64,000 nt of DNA from Dolosigranulum pigrum ATCC 51524 (GCF_000245815.1 NZ_JH601103.1:288812-352811), one strand, 5' to 3'. Shown: positions 43,753 to 53,352, counted from the stretch's first letter. The notes: generated by a model from the sequence alone, not told the origin. Numbers and translations: made by a program.

Positions 43753-44825
43753 TAACCTCCTTCACTCTTCGTATCAAAAGCATCTCTTAAGCCATCAGCT
43801 AATAAGTTAAAAGCTAGCATAATGATTGAAATAGCCGCAGCCGGATACCACATTTTATGAGGATATAGCAGAAATGTCTGGTAGCCATCATTAATCAGTG
43901 AACCCAAAGAAGCATGTGGTACGGGAATACCCACACCTATAAAGCTCAAAAATGCTTCATAAAAAATAGCAAACGGAATGCCCATCATAATTTGAACGGC
44001 CAGTGTTCCCATTATATTCGGTAAAATATGTTTAAAAAGAATGAATAAGGATGATTGACCGAATAACTTCGAGGCCAAAATAAACTCTTCTTCCTTAAGA
44101 CTGAGTGTTTGATTCCGTACAACTCGCGCTGTATCCATCCAGCTGGTTAAAGCAATGGCTAGTACAACTGAGGTAATAGTTGATTTAAGTGCTAACAATA
44201 ATAAAATAATCATAACCAAACTCGGTATCCCAAAGAAAACTTCTAGCGCACGTTGCATTAAGGTGTCAATTTTTCCCCCAACCCAACCAGAAATCAGTCC
44301 GTAAGAAACACCAATGATGCAATTAATTATCATCGCTGAAAAAGATACAAGTAAAGAGATCCGTATGCCATATATAATACGTGTTAACATATCTCTTCCT
44401 AAACTATCTGTTCCCAGTATATAAGCAACTGGGGAGGATTCATCCGACTGATCTAATGATTCATATGCATCAACAACTTCCCCGCCTCGATTAATTCGCT
44501 TCCCATCAAACCACGAATAGGATGACAAGCTTTCAATTTTTGGCGGCAAATTAGTATGATTGGATCGCTGCTCAGTAGGCGAATAGTCTGTTAACCACGG
44601 GGCAAATAGTGCCACCACTATAAATACTATAATAATGATTAACGACACCATGGCACTTTTTGACCGTAAAAACCGCTTCAATATTCTTTTTTTAGTTGAT
44701 GTATTGAGAGAATCTGCATAATCAGTTAACTTATTTTCTTGAAAGCTAAAGTCTTCCGAAGACACATGCTTTGTTTGCTGCAATAAAGAATTATTATATG
44801 CATTGTTTAATAAGTTCGATTTCAT
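43752..44825 (-). CDS. oppC: Oligopeptide ABC transporter permease OppC
   Basis: 357 residues: an N-terminal cytoplasmic tail of about 55 residues, one membrane helix near 60-80, an extracellular stretch, then five helices with the EAA loop near 270 (EEEFILASKLFGQS...FKHILPN). The LGTDSLGRDMLTRIIYG motif near 150 is typical of DppC/OppC. It works as a heterodimer with OppB. Confidence 0.94.
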   Translation of the reverse strand: MKSNLLNNAYNNSLLQQTKHVSSEDFSFQENKLTDYADSLNTSTKKRILKRFLRSKSAMVSLIIIIVFIVVALFAPWLTDYSPTEQRSNHTNLPPKIESLSSYSWFDGKRINRGGEVVDAYESLDQSDESSPVAYILGTDSLGRDMLTRIIYGIRISLLVSFSAMIINCIIGVSYGLISGWVGGKIDTLMQRALEVFFGIPSLVMIILLLLALKSTITSVVLAIALTSWMDTARVVRNQTLSLKEEEFILASKLFGQSSLFILFKHILPNIMGTLAVQIMMGIPFAIFYEAFLSFIGVGIPVPHASLGSLINDGYQTFLLYPHKMWYPAAAISIIMLAFNLLADGLRDAFDTKSEGG

Positions 44826-45757
44826 GGAGCTTCCTCCTCTATTAGGTGCACCTTAGGATTGATCGCTGCATGAATAACATCGGTTAAGAAGATCACGCTG
44901 ATTAATAGGACCGAAAATACAATCGTCATGGCCATAATCACGCTATAGTCATTACTTAAGATCGATTCGATAAATAAATGCCCCATGCCTGGAATTGCAA
45001 ATATTTTCTCTACAGCAATTGAACCAGTAATTAATCGAGCCGTTACCGGTCCTAGTACGGTTAACATTGGTAACGCTGCATTCGGCAATGCATGGACTAG
45101 CATCACTTTAAATCGGGGTAAACCTTTTGCATACGAAAATTCAATGTAATCCGATGACAATACTTCAATCATTTCACTTCTAATCAACCGTGCAGCAATA
45201 GCAAGTGGCGTCAGGGAAAGAGCAAGAGTTGGCAAGATAGTTGATCGCCAACCTTCATTCCAAAAGGCAATCGGAAACCACGTCCACCTCACTGCAAATA
45301 AATACTGCAAAATAACAGCCAGTACAAAAACAGGTGTTGATCGTCCGAAAATAGCCAGTGATTGCATTAGCGTATCTCCCCAACTGTGGCGATAAATAGC
45401 AGAGATAAAGCCCACGCCTATCCCTGCTATTGTTCCGACTATTATCGATTGGATGCCTAATTGTAGTGAAGGCCCCATTCGACTTGTAATCATATGACTT
45501 ACCGCCGCATTATTTTGTTGAAAAGACAGCCCAAAATTCCCCCGTATCATTTGATTCATATAAATAATATATTGTTTATACAATGGTTCATTCAGGCCAT
45601 AGTTTTCGTACATTATTCGGATCTGTTCATCTGTTAGATGGGCTTCTGTTGAAAAAGGTGTCCCTGGCATGCTATGCATCAAAAAGAAGGTTATCGTAAT
45701 GATGATCCATATGGTAATCACTGATATACCGAATCGTTTTAAACAATATTTAAACAT
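44822..45757 (-). CDS. oppB: Oligopeptide ABC transporter permease OppB
   Basis: 311 residues, six membrane segments, N-terminal MFKYCLKRFGISVITIWIII, the GLNEPLYKQYIIYMNQMIRGNFGLSF segment split over 54-80, and the EAA loop near 205 (DYIEFSYAKGLPRFKVMLVHALPN). Overlaps oppC by 4 bases and lies 15 bp after oppA. Confidence 0.94.
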   Translation of the reverse strand: MFKYCLKRFGISVITIWIIITITFFLMHSMPGTPFSTEAHLTDEQIRIMYENYGLNEPLYKQYIIYMNQMIRGNFGLSFQQNNAAVSHMITSRMGPSLQLGIQSIIVGTIAGIGVGFISAIYRHSWGDTLMQSLAIFGRSTPVFVLAVILQYLFAVRWTWFPIAFWNEGWRSTILPTLALSLTPLAIAARLIRSEMIEVLSSDYIEFSYAKGLPRFKVMLVHALPNAALPMLTVLGPVTARLITGSIAVEKIFAIPGMGHLFIESILSNDYSVIMAMTIVFSVLLISVIFLTDVIHAAINPKVHLIEEEAP

Positions 45758-45771
45758 GCCTACCTCGCATT

Positions 45772-47427
45772 CTATTGATTCAATTTCACATTTCTGAAGT
45801 ATAGATAGCCGCTGACTGGAAGTGTTTCGAAGTTTTCAATCTCAGGATTTACTAGATAAGATCGTTGATTCTGGTGTAATGTTGAATTACTCGCATCTTC
45901 ATACACCTTTAGTTCTTCAGCTTCCATCATAATATCACGACGTTTACGCGGATCTGTGCCAAAGTCATATTTGGCTTGATCTAATAATTCATCATATTTT
46001 TCATTGCTATATTGGGATAAGTTAATGCCATCGGTGTAGCTCCACTCTAAGACTGCAAATGCATCTGGCAAGAACGGTGTAAGCGTGTAGTAAGCTAAAT
46101 CCCAGTCCTCTTTCCCTAGACGTTCATACAATGACATTAGTGGCAATTGTTCAATATTAACTGAAATATTTTCCAAGTTATTTTCTAATTGTGATTGAAT
46201 AAATTCCGCAACTTGTGGATCTTGACCATCTTCAGACACAACCATCGTCAACTCTGCTGATTCAATGTCTAACTCTTTAAATGCTGCATCTAGTTCTTCT
46301 TGAGCTTTGGCTGCATCAAAGTTATAATAATGTCCGGCTTCTTCACGGAAGTCAACACCCTCAACATTTTTATCTAACTCATATGGTACATACCCAGTTA
46401 CTGGCAATGATCCATCTGCTAGAATATTTTCTGTCAATTCTTCACGATCAATCGCATAAAACAATGCTCGACCAAAATGATCATTAGCGGTAATATCTAC
46501 TTTTTGGTTCGCTTCCATATTCCCTGAAAAAGTGGTTAGATCCTGAGCAAATCCTTCATGTGATTTAAACTCTGGTACAAAGTCAGGGGTCAATGTTGCA
46601 AAATCTAATTGACCACTTTCATATAATTGGACGGCAGTTGATGTTTCTGGGACTACTTTAAAATCAATTTGATCAATATCAACTGATTCATGATCATAAT
46701 AGTTCTCATTCTTCACAAGAGACCATTCAGAAGCAGAGGTTTGCCAATTTTGAATTTTGTAAGGTCCTGAAGCCATAAAATTATCAGCGCTCGTTCCATA
46801 ATTCTCCGCACCGACTTCATTATAAAACTTTTCTTGAATCGGAGCCCAACGTCCTCCAGACATATCATAATCAAAGATAGCTGATGGATATGCCAGGTGC
46901 ATAACTAGTGTTTTGTCATCTGGGGCCTCTACCCCTAGTTCTGACAGCTCCATTTCGCCTGCTCTAATTTTATCAGCATTTACAATAATTTCGTCTGAAG
47001 TTGAAGGATACACAGCTGATTCTGGATCAATACTACGTTGAATTCCAAATACAAAATCGGCTGCAACAATTGGGTCCCCATTTTCCCAGTAGATATCATC
47101 GCGTAAGGTGAATGTGTGCGTTAATCCATCTTCACTTTCTTCATGCTTAGCTGCTAGCCCTAATTCTACCTCATTGCCATTACCCGTTTTTCGATACATA
47201 TTCTCAGTAATATTCAAATACATATTAGTTGTCGGTAAGTCATATGTTGATCCATCTAATGTAGATAATTCCGTTTTTGACTCAAACGTCACAACCTTTT
47301 TATCTTCTGTTGATTCAGTTGTTTGCTCTGCAGATCCATTATCTGTCCCGCCTGTCTCGGTTCCACATGCGCCTAATAGCAATGCTGAACTAAGTGCGAC
47401 TACCAATCCTTTTTTGAATAATGCCAT
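45772..47427 (-). CDS. oppA: Oligopeptide-binding lipoprotein OppA
   Basis: 551 residues. Lipobox LGAC with Cys 21, a Thr/Glu-rich linker, then the SBP_bac_5 fold: TFTLRDDIYWENGDPIVAADFVFGIQR near residues 110-135, ASGPYKIQNW near 215, and a C-terminal RDIMMEAEELKVYEDA segment. It binds peptides outside the membrane. Only 52 bp without a terminator separate it from the upstream luciferase-like monooxygenase gene, so opp may be read as an extension of the SirTM operon. Confidence 0.93.
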   Translation of the reverse strand: MALFKKGLVVALSSALLLGACGTETGGTDNGSAEQTTESTEDKKVVTFESKTELSTLDGSTYDLPTTNMYLNITENMYRKTGNGNEVELGLAAKHEESEDGLTHTFTLRDDIYWENGDPIVAADFVFGIQRSIDPESAVYPSTSDEIIVNADKIRAGEMELSELGVEAPDDKTLVMHLAYPSAIFDYDMSGGRWAPIQEKFYNEVGAENYGTSADNFMASGPYKIQNWQTSASEWSLVKNENYYDHESVDIDQIDFKVVPETSTAVQLYESGQLDFATLTPDFVPEFKSHEGFAQDLTTFSGNMEANQKVDITANDHFGRALFYAIDREELTENILADGSLPVTGYVPYELDKNVEGVDFREEAGHYYNFDAAKAQEELDAAFKELDIESAELTMVVSEDGQDPQVAEFIQSQLENNLENISVNIEQLPLMSLYERLGKEDWDLAYYTLTPFLPDAFAVLEWSYTDGINLSQYSNEKYDELLDQAKYDFGTDPRKRRDIMMEAEELKVYEDASNSTLHQNQRSYLVNPEIENFETLPVSGYLYFRNVKLNQ

Positions 47428-47479
47428 TATATATTCCTTCTTTCTGATATTTAATTTTTAATCTTTATTTAGTGTCGTC

Positions 47480-48478
47480 CTATAACTCCATCTCAGCCAA
47501 GGCCTCCAAAGTATATCGGCGCTTATCTTCGCCTGGAATAAGCGGGACAATGAGGAGTTCATCCGCATCGGTTATATCGATGAGTTGTTGTAATTGTTGT
47601 TGAACATCTGTGGGAGTACCGATAATTGCTTTATTCTTGTTCTTCTGAATACGGTCCTTATCTTCAGCACTTAGTTTATATTGAGCAGCTGTTTCCACAG
47701 ATGGAAAATGAGTAAATTCACGATAATCATGCTTCCCTAACATCCACACATCGAGTGCTCGCTCTAGTTCAGCAGCTTCTTCTTCAGTCGATGCCACAGC
47801 TACGGACAGTGCAATACTGACAAGTGGCTTCTTTAAGAAGGGAGAGGGCTTGAAATGATAACGGTAAGTGTTAATGCCATTTTGCACGTAGTCCATTCCG
47901 ACTAAGAATTTCCCATAGACATAGCCTAAGCCAAGCTTTCCTGCTTGTTGTGCTGTTGAGGGAGAGCCCGTGGTTAAGACAAATGGAATAGGATTAGCCT
48001 TAACATTCGGGTGGACAACCATATCACTAAAGCGGTGGTCTTCGTCCGTATCATTTTGTAAGTAGTAAACTAAGTCAGCTACTTGCTTTTGATGGTCTAC
48101 TTCACTTGTGCGGTATTCATTCAATGCTTCGCGAGCAGGTTTTACTCCTGGATTGTTCCCTAAGCCTGCATCCACACGATCAGGGAAAAAAGCAGTTAAT
48201 GTTTTTAAGTTTTCGGCTACTTTCAGCGGACTGTAATGTGGTAACATAATGCCACCCGACCCAATACGAATCCGTGTTGTTTGGTTTAACAAGTGCATCA
48301 TAAGCATTTCAGGTGCACTCGAGGTAAACGCCGGTACATTATGATGCTCAGCCACCCAAAAACGGTGATAGCCTAAATGTTCAGCTAGCCGAGCACGCTC
48401 TACCGTCTGAGCAAGTGCTTCTTCTGAGGTTTGGCCTTCATCACGAATGCCGTAATCTAAAATCGACAGTAGTGTCAT
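47480..48478 (-). CDS. Luciferase-like monooxygenase (LLM class flavin oxidoreductase)
   Basis: 332 residues from ATG 48478 with GGAGGAAG upstream; an in-frame ATG six codons earlier overlaps the previous gap and has no site. Bacterial luciferase fold: LAEHLGYHRFWVAEHHNVPAF near residue 37, RIRIGSGGIMLPHYSPLKVAEN near 75, and VLTTGSPSTAQQAGKLGLGYV near 170. It uses reduced flavin. LLM proteins of this kind belong to extended SirTM operons, where they are thought to contribute to oxidative-stress responses; its substrate is unknown. Confidence 0.9.
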   Translation of the reverse strand: MTLLSILDYGIRDEGQTSEEALAQTVERARLAEHLGYHRFWVAEHHNVPAFTSSAPEMLMMHLLNQTTRIRIGSGGIMLPHYSPLKVAENLKTLTAFFPDRVDAGLGNNPGVKPAREALNEYRTSEVDHQKQVADLVYYLQNDTDEDHRFSDMVVHPNVKANPIPFVLTTGSPSTAQQAGKLGLGYVYGKFLVGMDYVQNGINTYRYHFKPSPFLKKPLVSIALSVAVASTEEEAAELERALDVWMLGKHDYREFTHFPSVETAAQYKLSAEDKDRIQKNKNKAIIGTPTDVQQQLQQLIDITDADELLIVPLIPGEDKRRYTLEALAEMEL

Positions 48479-48508
48479 TGAACTTCCTCCATTCATACAA
48501 TGATGGTT

Positions 48509-49531
48509 TTAACTTAAAATAAGATCCACTAATTGTTCTGGATTGAGTGCCCCAAAATATTGCTCAAACTCTAGGCCGTGCAAAGCTTCCAGTAAGTCTT
48601 CGCGTTCCGTCCGCGTACCAATCAGGGCTTGTTCAACTTCTGAAACATCTCCCTTAGAGAAGAAATCGCCATAAATCTTGCATTGATCGATACGGCTGGC
48701 TTGGATCGATAGGGATACCTCAATTGTACCGACATCGAATCGTTCACTTCGGTTATATTCATATTGAGGAGCTTGACCGTATACCCAATCCCAATTGCTA
48801 TATTTTTCTTCGACTAACTGATCGATAGCTGCCCAATCTTCATCTGTTAAGATATAACGCTTCGCTTCCGCTAAATCATCTACCTGAAGTAATTCTTTGA
48901 GCATTAAGTCCTTAAATTCCATATTCGTAACATCTTGATACTTATCTGCCAAGTGTGGACGAATATTGGTCACGCGAGCACGAACGGATTCGATCCCTTT
49001 TGAGATTAACTTCTGACGATTTGGTGTCAAACTCTTCACCATCGCTTCCGGATCAATATCCAATAATAGTGAAAATCCGCCATACAAGCGATCTCCCACC
49101 GGCATCATTGCTGCTCCGGATACTTTTTTATCATGAATAACTAGATCATTCCGGCCTTTTTGATCGATCTCAGTTACGCCGAGATTTTTTAAGGCTGCAA
49201 TCGCTGGGGCATAGAATTGCTTGTAGTCTCCAACTAGGCTATCTTCAAGAGGCAACAGGAAACAAAAATTTACACTACCATTGTCCAAATAAATTGCTCC
49301 GCCTCCCGTATCACGGCGCACAACAGGCATATTATGCTCTTCTAAGAACTGTTTACCTACTTCTTTTTCGGGGTTTTGGAAGCGACCAATCTGGACATGG
49401 GGGTCACATATATACGGGAAGATAAGGGCTTCGCCTGGTTTGATATGTTTTTGGGCATATACTTGAATAGCTAAGGAAGTTGCCCCATCTGTCATAAACT
49501 TACCATCACGAATTGGTTCTACTAAGTACAT
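48509..49531 (-). CDS. Lipoate-protein ligase LplA2 of the SirTM operon
   Basis: 340 residues. BPL/LplA fold: PHVQIGRFQNPEKEV near residue 46, the lipoate-binding RRDTGGGAIYLD near 72, and the adenylate-binding lysine region GRNDLVIHDKKVSGAAMMP near 130; a C-terminal accessory domain follows from about 245. In SirTM operons this ligase attaches lipoate to GcvH-L, after which SirTM can ADP-ribosylate it. It abuts the sirtuin gene with no gap. Confidence 0.92.
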   Translation of the reverse strand: MYLVEPIRDGKFMTDGATSLAIQVYAQKHIKPGEALIFPYICDPHVQIGRFQNPEKEVGKQFLEEHNMPVVRRDTGGGAIYLDNGSVNFCFLLPLEDSLVGDYKQFYAPAIAALKNLGVTEIDQKGRNDLVIHDKKVSGAAMMPVGDRLYGGFSLLLDIDPEAMVKSLTPNRQKLISKGIESVRARVTNIRPHLADKYQDVTNMEFKDLMLKELLQVDDLAEAKRYILTDEDWAAIDQLVEEKYSNWDWVYGQAPQYEYNRSERFDVGTIEVSLSIQASRIDQCKIYGDFFSKGDVSEVEQALIGTRTEREDLLEALHGLEFEQYFGALNPEQLVDLILS

Positions 49532-50419
49532 TTACTTCTCTCCTTTGATCTGATTAGCTTGCGTTAATGTTTGTTGGATATCATCTGTTAAACGAATCGT
49601 TCGCTGACGGATTGCTTGTGGTAATCGATAACGCTTCTGATTCATAGGTACATAAATGGCTGCTGGGTTAGATTCAGTACGGTCAGTAAATGGCTGCTTA
49701 ATAAACTGTGGTGTGGTAAATCCAACTCCAATTTCTAAATACAATACTTGACCAGTTTCATGCTGAGCAAGGAAAGCTTCATATCGCTCCAATTGAGCAT
49801 AGAAGTCCGCATCTTCTACCATTCCTTTTTCGGCGTTGCGCTTATTCACTTCAAGATAAGCGCCGCACCGTGGGCAATAAGGAATCAACTCATATGGAAT
49901 CGTCATCTCAGACTGTTCTGTCACCATTTGGCGGATTAAGTCATCTTTCCGATATGTCTGAGCATGGCAGAACTGACTACACTGCATTAAGCCGTACTCG
50001 CCCTGGATATGAAAGACTTTTTCCGGATCATAATCAGCCACCCAAAAAGCATTATCCGCATTTGTCGTAATAATGTGATATGGCTTATCCGCTAGTAAAG
50101 ACTTCAGCGCTAAATATGATGGTCCGACAGGTTGATCCAAGTAATTCAACGCAATGAAGCGACTCTGGAATGCCCAGTATTCCGTAATACTCTCATAATC
50201 ATATAAACTCGCCTGGAGCATATCAATTAAGCCATACTTCTCGATAAAATCGGCAAAATGATCAGTAAAGCGCTCGCCACTGTATAAAAAGCCGTCCGCC
50301 GCTGACATCCCGGCTCCAATCCCAACCACCACCGCATCAGCTTCTGCTATTAATTCGCATAGCTTCTCAGCTTCAGACTGATGGGGTAAAATCTCAGCTG
50401 TCCATTTATGTTGTGTCAT
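49532..50419 (-). CDS. Class M sirtuin SirTM (protein ADP-ribosyltransferase)
   Basis: 295 residues from ATG 50419; the ATG three codons earlier falls directly on the AAAGGAG site. NAD-binding GIGAGMSAADGF at 33-44; the usual QNID is TTNAD (118-122); the catalytic histidine motif of deacetylating sirtuins (LHG) is replaced by HIQGEY (137-142), as in SirTM; zinc cysteines at 147, 151, 182 and 185. These changes are known to turn the enzyme from a deacetylase into an ADP-ribosyltransferase acting on lipoylated GcvH-L. It overlaps the macrodomain gene by 14 bp. Confidence 0.92.
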   Translation of the reverse strand: MTQHKWTAEILPHQSEAEKLCELIAEADAVVVGIGAGMSAADGFLYSGERFTDHFADFIEKYGLIDMLQASLYDYESITEYWAFQSRFIALNYLDQPVGPSYLALKSLLADKPYHIITTNADNAFWVADYDPEKVFHIQGEYGLMQCSQFCHAQTYRKDDLIRQMVTEQSEMTIPYELIPYCPRCGAYLEVNKRNAEKGMVEDADFYAQLERYEAFLAQHETGQVLYLEIGVGFTTPQFIKQPFTDRTESNPAAIYVPMNQKRYRLPQAIRQRTIRLTDDIQQTLTQANQIKGEK

Positions 50420-51236
50420 CTGAATCATCTCCTTTCGCCGTTAAAAGTCGTTCGTATATTTCTTTATCTTTATCCGTAAAGACATTAAATACTACCTGCA
50501 TCGGTTCGGTATGTTTTGCTAAAAATGTTGTGACTTCTTGAATAGCGATTTCGGCAGCTTCTTGTTGAGGAAATCCAAACTCACCTGTTGAAATACAACA
50601 AAAAGCCAGACTAGTTAACGATTGTTCTGTCGCTAACGACAGACATTGCTGATAACAATTAGCTAATAAATCCCGATGCATTTTGCCTACTTGCTTCCCT
50701 TGCACATTCGGCCCTACTGTATGAAGAACATAATTGCTGGGCAAGTTGTATGCTGGGGTTAATTTTGCTCGTCCAACGGGTTCTTTTCGCCCTTGTTCTT
50801 GGATTATTTCGTGACAATCTTGGCGCAGTTGAATACCCGCCTTGGAATGAATCACGTTGTCAATACAATTATGTCCCGGCAAATAACAACCTTCTAGCTG
50901 ACTGTTGGCTGCATTAACAATCCCATCAACGACTAAAGCTGTTATATCTCCTTGCCAGAGATAGAGTTGTGAGCCATTCTTGAACTCACGTATAGACGTT
51001 AGGGCTGCCAGTTCAGTTGTTGGCTGGTTATACGCACCTAATACCTTATTTTGTTGCGCAATCCACTCATCCGGCATGGGAGCAGGTGGGCGGACATTGA
51101 CTAACTTGCGATAACAGTGAAAATAATCATCCATTGTATGCAACTCGGGTAATGGTCTATTGCTCCCATAATGTGCTTGCCACAAGGGGTGAATGACCGC
51201 TTCCCAGGTTGCCTGTAGGGTTGTTTGATCTTCCAT
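50406..51236 (-). CDS. Zinc-dependent macrodomain ADP-ribosyl hydrolase
   Basis: 276 residues. A helical N-terminal part of about 85 residues precedes a macrodomain: GDIT (96-99), NAAN (108-111), and the Zn-macro signature GCYLPGHNC-IDNVIH (116-130) whose Cys and His ligands hold a catalytic zinc, then STGEFGFP near 220. It removes the ADP-ribose added by SirTM. ATG overlaps the GcvH-L stop by one base, and the gene is followed by SirTM, the standard order. Confidence 0.93.
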   Translation of the reverse strand: MEDQTTLQATWEAVIHPLWQAHYGSNRPLPELHTMDDYFHCYRKLVNVRPPAPMPDEWIAQQNKVLGAYNQPTTELAALTSIREFKNGSQLYLWQGDITALVVDGIVNAANSQLEGCYLPGHNCIDNVIHSKAGIQLRQDCHEIIQEQGRKEPVGRAKLTPAYNLPSNYVLHTVGPNVQGKQVGKMHRDLLANCYQQCLSLATEQSLTSLAFCCISTGEFGFPQQEAAEIAIQEVTTFLAKHTEPMQVVFNVFTDKDKEIYERLLTAKGDDSDDTT

Positions 51237-51568
51237 TATTCGTCTTCTAACGCTGCAAATTCAGCTTCATCAACATCGGTCAACTGAATTAACCAGTTCT
51301 CAGCTTCATCAGCAGAATTCAATAAGTTAGGTTGATCAACTGCTGCTTCATTTTTGGCATGTACCGTGCCACTAATTGGCGTTTTCAGTTCAATAACCGT
51401 TTTCGAAGCTTCTAAAAAGAGAATGAAGTCTCCTTTTTTCAATGTGTCTTCGAAATTGTACTCAACAAACGCCACGGTCCCTACATCATCTTGCAATTCA
51501 GGGGTCATTCGAATCGTGTAAATATCATCTTGTTTTTCTACAAATAAATAATTTCCAATTTTTCTCAT
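51236..51568 (-). CDS. GcvH-like lipoyl carrier protein GcvH-L
   Basis: 110 residues from ATG 51568 (AAAAGGAG 9 bases upstream); the open frame continues to 51646 through the promoter. Biotinyl/lipoyl beta-barrel with lipoyl Lys 56 in LEASKTVIELKTPISG. It is shorter than true GcvH and no other glycine-cleavage gene is present, which matches the dedicated GcvH-L of SirTM operons. An acidic tail (DVDEAEFAALEDE) ends the protein. It carries the lipoate that gates ADP-ribosylation. Confidence 0.92.
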   Translation of the reverse strand: MRKIGNYLFVEKQDDIYTIRMTPELQDDVGTVAFVEYNFEDTLKKGDFILFLEASKTVIELKTPISGTVHAKNEAAVDQPNLLNSADEAENWLIQLTDVDEAEFAALEDE

Positions 51569-51595
51569 AATTATACTCCTTTTTATTCCTATCTG

Positions 51596-51625
51596 ATTGT
51601 AACTTATCCATAATTTACTCGTCAA
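51596..51625 (-). promoter_or_regulatory. Promoter of the SirTM operon
   Basis: Minus strand TTGACG (51625-51620), 18-bp spacer, TACAAT (51601-51596), 28 bp upstream of the GcvH-L start. With no terminator seen until past oppF, one transcript could cover 51.6 to 41.8 kb or further. Confidence 0.7.
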
Positions 51626-51714
51626 TAGTCGGTAGAAGAACTTCAACTTAGTTCGTTAAAAAACCGTTAACATTTAGTGATTTATGATTGTTTTGAGACG
51701 TATTCTAAGCTAAA

Positions 51715-52497
51715 TTAATCAATATTGTTTTCTAAAAAATGGTCTGAGTATTCTGCGTCTTTATAGTAAACTTCCACCATTTTCAATCCTACTGGTGAAG
51801 CAGTTCGACTGGCAGCTTGACGCTCTTTTGCTTGCAGTATGTCAGGGATTGCATCTGGATCCAACTTACCATCCGACACATCGAGCAGCGTCCCCACCAT
51901 GATTCGAATCATATTGTACAAAAAACCACTCCCGCTAAAACGCAAAATATAATCTGTTCCTTCTTGAATTAAGCACGCTTCATAAAGTTCACGCACGCGA
52001 CTATCCACTTCTGCATTGACCGCTGAGAAGCTCGTAAAATCATGTTCTCCTTTAAAATGCTCTAGGGCTTGCTTAATGCGTTCAACATTCAGTGCATGCG
52101 GATGATGATACGCGTACAGTCGCTTGAATGGATCAGCTTGTTTACCAGTATAGAGCCGATATTCATACATTTTCCCACAAGCATCATACCGTGCATGAAA
52201 AGTGTCAGATACTCGCTCCACTTTTTGAGGGACAATATCGGTGGGCGTATTCGCATCGATCGCTCGCAACATTCCCTCCTCTGAAATATAAAACGGAAAA
52301 TTAAAATGACACACTTGTCCCGCCGCATGCACACCGGCATCCGTCCGCCCCGCTCCATGAATACGCACAAATTCACCCTTCGCAATCCGCTGAAGGGCTT
52401 GTTCAAGTTCTCCCTGAATTGTCGGTACATTCGGTTGTACTTGAAACCCACTATAATTCGTCCCATCATACGCTACAGTTAATTTATAACGTTGCAT
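51715..52497 (-). CDS. truA: tRNA pseudouridine38-40 synthase
   Basis: 260 residues from ATG 52497 (AAAGGAT upstream; the open frame to 52542 has no site). Starts RYKLTVAYDGTNYSGFQVQPN; catalytic aspartate in GAGRTDAGVHA (about 48-58); RFSGSGFLYNMIRIMVGTL near 190. It modifies positions 38-40 of tRNA anticodon stems. It follows ecfT, the standard Firmicutes order, but the expected next genes rplM-rpsI are 29 kb away. Confidence 0.96.
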   Translation of the reverse strand: MQRYKLTVAYDGTNYSGFQVQPNVPTIQGELEQALQRIAKGEFVRIHGAGRTDAGVHAAGQVCHFNFPFYISEEGMLRAIDANTPTDIVPQKVERVSDTFHARYDACGKMYEYRLYTGKQADPFKRLYAYHHPHALNVERIKQALEHFKGEHDFTSFSAVNAEVDSRVRELYEACLIQEGTDYILRFSGSGFLYNMIRIMVGTLLDVSDGKLDPDAIPDILQAKERQAASRTASPVGLKMVEVYYKDAEYSDHFLENNID

Positions 52498-52557
52498 CAA
52501 GATTTCATCCTTTCTCAATCGAAAAGAGCCTGCACTAAGCAAGCTCTCCTGTCTTCT

Positions 52558-53352
52558 CTATGTTCTAAAAATAATAAGGAAAATAGCCATTGCTAGATAG
52601 ACCCCTAACAAATACGTATCGCGTCGCTGCCAAGTAAGCTGACGAAATTTTGTTCGGCCTTCTCCCCCTTTATATCCCCGTGCTTCCATCGCTGTTGCCA
52701 ATTCCTCTGCTCGGTTAATCGAGCTAACAAATAGTGGAATCAACATAGGAACAATGGATTTCATTTGGTTATACAAATTTCCTTCCCCAAAATCGATTCC
52801 ACGGGCACGTTGAGCATTCATAATTTTCTCCGTCTCATCCATTAATGTCGGCACAAAACGCAATGCAATACTCAACATCAACGCAATCTCATGCACAGGC
52901 ACCCCAATCTTTTTACCAGGATGTAATAAATATTCGATCGCTTCGGTCAAACTCATGGGCATCGTTGTCAACGTCAATAAAGTTGTCATAAAAATAATCA
53001 AGACAAATCGCATGAAAATAAACGCCCCATTGACAAGACCTTCCTTAGAAATAACAATCACCCACCAACTGAACAGTACATTATCCCCTGCTGTAAAGAC
53101 AACTTGCAATAATACTGTAAATAAAATTAGCCAAATTAACGGTTTGACACCATTAATAAAGAAACTTAACTTGATATCTGACAAATAAATACCGAACCCG
53201 ACAAACAAAGCCAGTCCTAAGTAAGTAATCCAGTTGTTAGCCAAGAAAATAATCACGACAAATAATATGGTGCTCAATAGCTTTGCTCGTGGATCCAGTC
53301 GGTGAATAAGTGAATCTCCCGTCACATATCGCCCAAAAATTAGTTTATCCAT
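52558..53352 (-). CDS. ecfT: ECF transporter membrane subunit EcfT
   Basis: 264 residues from ATG 53352 (the ATG just before, 53355, is also possible; AGGTGA lies upstream). MDKLIFGRYVTGDSLIHRLDP is the usual EcfT start; about five membrane segments; the coupling motifs NAQRARGID near 180 and TAMEARGYKG near 220 (the two Ala-Arg-Gly motifs) contact the ATPases. Shared transport module for vitamins, serving S components encoded elsewhere. Confidence 0.95.
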   Translation of the reverse strand: MDKLIFGRYVTGDSLIHRLDPRAKLLSTILFVVIIFLANNWITYLGLALFVGFGIYLSDIKLSFFINGVKPLIWLILFTVLLQVVFTAGDNVLFSWWVIVISKEGLVNGAFIFMRFVLIIFMTTLLTLTTMPMSLTEAIEYLLHPGKKIGVPVHEIALMLSIALRFVPTLMDETEKIMNAQRARGIDFGEGNLYNQMKSIVPMLIPLFVSSINRAEELATAMEARGYKGGEGRTKFRQLTWQRRDTYLLGVYLAMAIFLIIFRT

